Assembly (NCBI RefSeq): GCF_000422425.1
Contig: NZ_AULT01000011.1
Location: forward strand, 1-64,000
Reading direction: 5' to 3'
DNA from: Oceanospirillum beijerinckii DSM 7166
GTDB lineage: Bacteria > Pseudomonadota > Gammaproteobacteria > Pseudomonadales > Halomonadaceae
DNA length: 64,000 nt
Positions 60,660 through 64,000 of the stretch are shown piece after piece; within the stretch, counting starts at the first letter, position 1; each line of letters starts with the position of its first letter. A model generated the notes under the pieces. That model was not told the origin of the DNA, searched no databases, and was given only the letters and a program-made list of their open reading frames with translations. A program made the translations under genes and the position numbers.

Positions 60660-61529
60660 TCAAGACCGAGTGTCCACCTCGAAAACGATAGGGTTGGCAA
60701 AACCTTCCTTTGCCAGCATATTCATCAATATCTGCAGTTCTGAGCGTGTCGCAACAGGGCCAATTTGAACCTTGTACAACATACGCTGATTCACTTCTGA
60801 TGATATGATGCGAACGCTCTGGGAGGTTTTTTTACCGAGATTAGCGCTAATCCGTCGCGCAGACTCAGGCTTACCCATAGCCGCAACCTGCACTATTACA
60901 GGGGGGGTCAGTGCATTAAATTTAGGGTTCATGCCACCTTTCCATGTGACAGGGTCAATAGCCTCTACGCGTACTTTAGCAGTGCCTTTCTTAATCATAT
61001 CTAAGCGAATTGCTGCAGCATAAGACAGATCAATGATGCGATCATCATGGAAAGGGCCGCGATCATTAACCCGCACCATTACCTGACGTCCGTTCTCCAG
61101 ATTGGTCACCAGAACGTAGGTTGGCAGTGGTAGGCTCTTGTGAGCTGCAGAAAGCTGATACATATCATAGACTTCGCCATTGGATGTATCATAGCCATGA
61201 AATTTTTTACCATACCAGGATGCCGTGCCTTCAGCCTTATAACCCAAACTGGAAGGCATAATCTCGTACTGTTTGCCCCATACGGTATAGGGTGAACGAT
61301 TACCCTTGGCGCTGGGCGGTTCATACACCAGTGTAAGTTCTTTAATCTTGCTGGTGTCAAAAACCTCATCAGGTGCTTTATCCTGAGTCAGGGCATAGCG
61401 GGAGCTTGAATTGCTCTCATTTTCAGCACCACTCTGTCTTTGATTAACTTTGTCACCGCTACAGGCTGCAAGAAACACAGTGAATAGTGCTAAGCCAGAC
61501 TTAAGGCTGTAACTGTTACCTGTACTCAT
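60660..61529 (-). CDS. rlpA: Septal ring lytic transglycosylase RlpA
   Basis: Outer-membrane lipoprotein cleaving denuded glycan strands. 289 residues. The lipobox F-L-A-A-C lies at residue 22. The double-psi beta-barrel domain contains E-G-T-A-S-W-Y-G-K-K-F-H-G, L-P-T-Y-V-L-V-T-N-L and V-N-D-R-G-P-F. The C-terminal SPOR domain (about 212-285) targets septal glycan. The ATG overlaps the end of mltB by four bases (ATGA), indicating coupling. Confidence 0.95.
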   Translation of the reverse strand: MSTGNSYSLKSGLALFTVFLAACSGDKVNQRQSGAENESNSSSRYALTQDKAPDEVFDTSKIKELTLVYEPPSAKGNRSPYTVWGKQYEIMPSSLGYKAEGTASWYGKKFHGYDTSNGEVYDMYQLSAAHKSLPLPTYVLVTNLENGRQVMVRVNDRGPFHDDRIIDLSYAAAIRLDMIKKGTAKVRVEAIDPVTWKGGMNPKFNALTPPVIVQVAAMGKPESARRISANLGKKTSQSVRIISSEVNQRMLYKVQIGPVATRSELQILMNMLAKEGFANPIVFEVDTRS

Positions 61530-62587
61530 TCTTGCTGATCAGCCTTCTTGATTGCCTGACTAAGTTGATGTACAGCCATGGCGTACAATCTGCTGTGATT
61601 ATAACGTGTAATAACGTAGAAGTTGTTCAAACCTAACCAGTGTTCTGTACCCCGTGCACCTTCAAGTTTGATAGCATTAGCCATGCCTTTATAATCAGTT
61701 TTCTGCAGACTTGTGAAGCCCAGTTGAGCCAGCTGACTCACCGTATGTTCTGGCTTCAGGCTTTTGTTCAGTACTTCTTTGTAGGCTTCGCCTTCAGCTT
61801 TGACTTTCATGACGACTGGTTGGTTTTTTTCCCAGCCGTGTACTTTGAAGTAATTGGCCACGCTGCCGATCACATCTGCGGGGTTATCCCAGATATTGCG
61901 CTTGTTATCGCCATCAAAGTCGACGGCATAAGCCCGGAAGCTGCTTGGGATAAACTGAGGCATACCCATGGCCCCTGCGTAGGAACCTTTCAGGCTAAAA
62001 GGGTCAACGCCCTCTTCGCGGGCGAGAATCAGGAACTCTTTCAACTGTTTGCGGAAAAACTCAGCACGGGGTGGATAGTCAAAGCCAAGAGTGCTTAGGG
62101 CATCCATGACACGGTAGCTGCCAGTAATACGGCCATAGAAAGTTTCGACGCCAATAATCGCGACAATCACTTCCTTATCCACGCCGTATTTCATCTCTGC
62201 CCGTTCCAGAAGGGCTCTATGCTTGCGCATAAACTGGACGCCTTGGTGCGTGCGCTTCGATGTCAGAAAGATCTTACTATACTCTTTCCAGGTTAGTCTG
62301 CGTTCTGCCGGACGGGAGATGGCATCCAGAATGCTTTGCTTTGTCTCTGCCTTGGTCAGCAACCCCTGCAGCGCTTCGGGATCAAATTCATGATCCTTGA
62401 CCAGCTCATTAATAAAGTCATTCACTCTTACCTGGCGTTCATAGCCTTGTTGAGAGTTGTCTGCAGATGTGGTGTCTTTTGTCTCAGTATTTGCGGTTAC
62501 CCAACCGGCAGGTAGCAACAACGCTAGCATACCGGCATTTTTTAACCAGCGTGATACTTTTACTGAGCTCACAATCTTTTGTCCCAT
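61526..62587 (-). CDS. mltB: Membrane-bound lytic murein transglycosylase B
   Basis: 353 residues with an N-terminal export segment (about 15-33) without a clear lipobox, so possibly the soluble form. The catalytic Glu lies in A-I-I-G-V-E-T-F-Y-G-R-I. A-M-G-M-P-Q-F-I-P-S-S-F and V-D-F-D-G-D-N-K-R-N-I-W are standard for the SLT_2 family. Sits between rodA and rlpA. Confidence 0.95.
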   Translation of the reverse strand: MGQKIVSSVKVSRWLKNAGMLALLLPAGWVTANTETKDTTSADNSQQGYERQVRVNDFINELVKDHEFDPEALQGLLTKAETKQSILDAISRPAERRLTWKEYSKIFLTSKRTHQGVQFMRKHRALLERAEMKYGVDKEVIVAIIGVETFYGRITGSYRVMDALSTLGFDYPPRAEFFRKQLKEFLILAREEGVDPFSLKGSYAGAMGMPQFIPSSFRAYAVDFDGDNKRNIWDNPADVIGSVANYFKVHGWEKNQPVVMKVKAEGEAYKEVLNKSLKPEHTVSQLAQLGFTSLQKTDYKGMANAIKLEGARGTEHWLGLNNFYVITRYNHSRLYAMAVHQLSQAIKKADQQE

Positions 62588-62801
62588 GCTTTACCGTTCC
62601 AAGCCATATATCTGTTAGTGGCGCGTTGTAAGTAAGTTCGCCACTCTACCAAACAGAAAAATGAAAAACATTATTATTTTGTATCTTCTGAGTACGGACT
62701 CAGATGTTATTCACAAAACCCAACTCTCTGTCTTTAAAACTATTTATGTATCAATCAATTTATGATCGCTATTCTTCACACGTGATAGGCTATTGTCCTG
62801 C

Positions 62802-63947
62802 TTACTTGTGAACCAGGGTCCTATGGGTATGAATTGACATTAAAATACCGAATCCGGCCAGTAGGGTTACACTGGAGGTGCCTCCAAAGCTCACCAACGG
62901 TAAGGGGACGCCTACTACGGGTAATAACCCGCTCACCATACCAATATTGACAAAGACATAAACAAAAAAGGTTAATGTAATGCTACCTGCCACAAGGCGT
63001 CCGTATGTGGATGGCGCACTTAGTGCGATAAATAAACCTCTGCCAACAATGAGCAGATAAAGCAGCAGGATAGCGCAGACACCAACCAGCCCCAGTTCTT
63101 CAGCTAAGACTGCAATAATAAAGTCTGTATGCCGTTCTGGCAGAAATTCCAGCTGAGATTGGGTGCCCTCCAGCCAGCCCTTGCCGTAGATACCACCTGA
63201 GCCAATAGCCGTTTTTGACTGAATAATATTCCAGCCTGCTCCTAATGGGTCGCTTTCTGGGTTTAAAAAAGTGAGTACCCGCTGACGCTGATAGTCACGC
63301 ATCACATACCAGAGTGCTGGTAAGGCAGCGATACCTAAGGCAACAAAACCACCAATAAGTTTCCAGCTTAATCCTGCCAGTAGAACAACAAAGAGGCCTG
63401 CTGCAGCAACCAGTAGCGAGGTACCTAAGTCTGGTTGCTTTGCGATCATTAGGACAGGTAAGGTCAGAATGACTGCGGAAACCAAGAGGTGTTTCCATCC
63501 CGGAGGTAATGGGCGGTGTGCTAGATACCAAGCCACCATCATCGGCATGGCTAATTTCATAACTTCTGAGGGCTGGAAACGGAACAGGCCAGGTATCGCC
63601 AGCCAGCGTTGTGCCCCCTTGGCTCCTACACCGATCAATAGTACGCCGATCAGTAAGGCTGCACCGCCAAGATAGAATACAGGTGACCAGCGTTGTAACA
63701 TGCGTGGGTCAAGCTGAGCGATGATAAACATTACAATTAAGGCAAAAGCAAAGCGAACCCCTTGTCTTTGCACTTCATGTATGCTTTCGCCAGCTGCGCT
63801 ATAAAGCACAAACAAACCACCGCCAATCAGCAGGAGCAAACCGCTTAGCAGCCAGAAGTCCAAATGAATACGTTCAAACCAGCCGACAGGACGGCGAAAA
63901 GCATGGGTGGCATCAGGCAATTGATGCATGAAATCCTGAGTGCTCAT
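62802..63947 (-). CDS. rodA: Rod shape-determining SEDS glycosyltransferase RodA
   Basis: 381 residues, about ten membrane helices. Polymerises lipid II in the elongasome with PBP2. Visible blocks are G-A-K-G-A-Q-R-W, F-Q-P-S-E-V-M-K-L, K-Q-P-D-L-G-T-S-L (with the catalytic Asp), and P-L-V-S-F-G-G-T-S near the end. Start overlaps the stop of mrdA (ATGA). Confidence 0.97.
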   Translation of the reverse strand: MSTQDFMHQLPDATHAFRRPVGWFERIHLDFWLLSGLLLLIGGGLFVLYSAAGESIHEVQRQGVRFAFALIVMFIIAQLDPRMLQRWSPVFYLGGAALLIGVLLIGVGAKGAQRWLAIPGLFRFQPSEVMKLAMPMMVAWYLAHRPLPPGWKHLLVSAVILTLPVLMIAKQPDLGTSLLVAAAGLFVVLLAGLSWKLIGGFVALGIAALPALWYVMRDYQRQRVLTFLNPESDPLGAGWNIIQSKTAIGSGGIYGKGWLEGTQSQLEFLPERHTDFIIAVLAEELGLVGVCAILLLYLLIVGRGLFIALSAPSTYGRLVAGSITLTFFVYVFVNIGMVSGLLPVVGVPLPLVSFGGTSSVTLLAGFGILMSIHTHRTLVHK

Positions 63948-64000
63948 GGCGTGGTTTCCTGTTGTTCCTTACCTTGGGCCAGACGCTCCGGTGTTAAATA
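63944..64000 (-). CDS. mrdA: PBP2 (penicillin-binding protein 2), C-terminal end only
   Basis: Only the last 18 codons and stop are in the window (Y-L-T-P-E-R-L-A-Q-G-K and onward). The identification rests on position directly upstream of rodA with a four-base overlap, the invariant mrdA-rodA order, and a tail of the expected kind. The rest lies beyond base 64000. Confidence 0.75.
   Translation of the reverse strand, partial: YLTPERLAQGKEQQETTP

Overview
The window looks like ordinary chromosome of a marine gammaproteobacterium. The gene orders dusB-fis, aroQ-accB-accC-prmA, aceE-aceF and mrdA-rodA-mltB-rlpA-dacA-ybeD-lipB-lipA, with moderate G+C, fit the Oceanospirillaceae or a close relative. 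That placement is inferred from gene content and order only.

Layout. 1-320 is the 3' end of an IS630-type transposase. 396-3200 holds a secreted unknown, then folE, folX, a thioredoxin-like protein and a cold-shock-like membrane protein. 3299-14019 is mostly minus-strand housekeeping: an orphan sensor kinase, purH, fis, dusB, a zinc-ribbon membrane protein, prmA, accC, accB and aroQ. At 14417-14974, where a full dsbD might be expected, there is only a stand-alone DsbD N-terminal domain. 15290-19908 carries a DUF2333 protein, a 783-residue Sel1-repeat protein and a small Rossmann protein. 20214-24763 is fatty-acid or acyl-CoA metabolism (thiolase, acyl-CoA ligase, AraC regulator), followed by ppa. 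25831-29044 has a PP2C-kinase fusion that has lost key catalytic residues in both domains, a VF530-type protein and a soluble histidine kinase. 29101-37660 is accessory: DUF3291, four regulators (three AraC-type, one LysR-type), tRNA-Ser, bluB flanked by 59-bp repeats containing DnaA boxes, a LysE exporter, a rhodanese and an unknown protein.

The most interesting stretch is 37720-45669. Minus-strand tlpA-DUF4266-DUF3570-apbE faces plus-strand dsbD-response regulator-sensor kinase. Five TTAAG half-sites spaced about one helical turn apart lie in the divergent promoter region. The DUF3570 protein carries a D-x-x-T-G-A-S motif resembling the FMN-attachment motif of Nqr and Rnf subunits, and the DUF4266 lipoprotein ends in a Gly-rich C-G-C tail. 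My reading is a two-component-regulated envelope redox module: DsbD and TlpA would supply thiol reducing power, and ApbE would flavinylate the barrel-like DUF3570 protein. This is a hypothesis, not a demonstrated function.

The right side (46816-64000) returns to housekeeping: adk, a RhtB exporter, a REP-like palindrome pair, aceF-aceE, a ROK kinase, gmhA, a CBS protein, lipoate synthesis and transfer, and the rod-shape and peptidoglycan cluster running off the window in mrdA.
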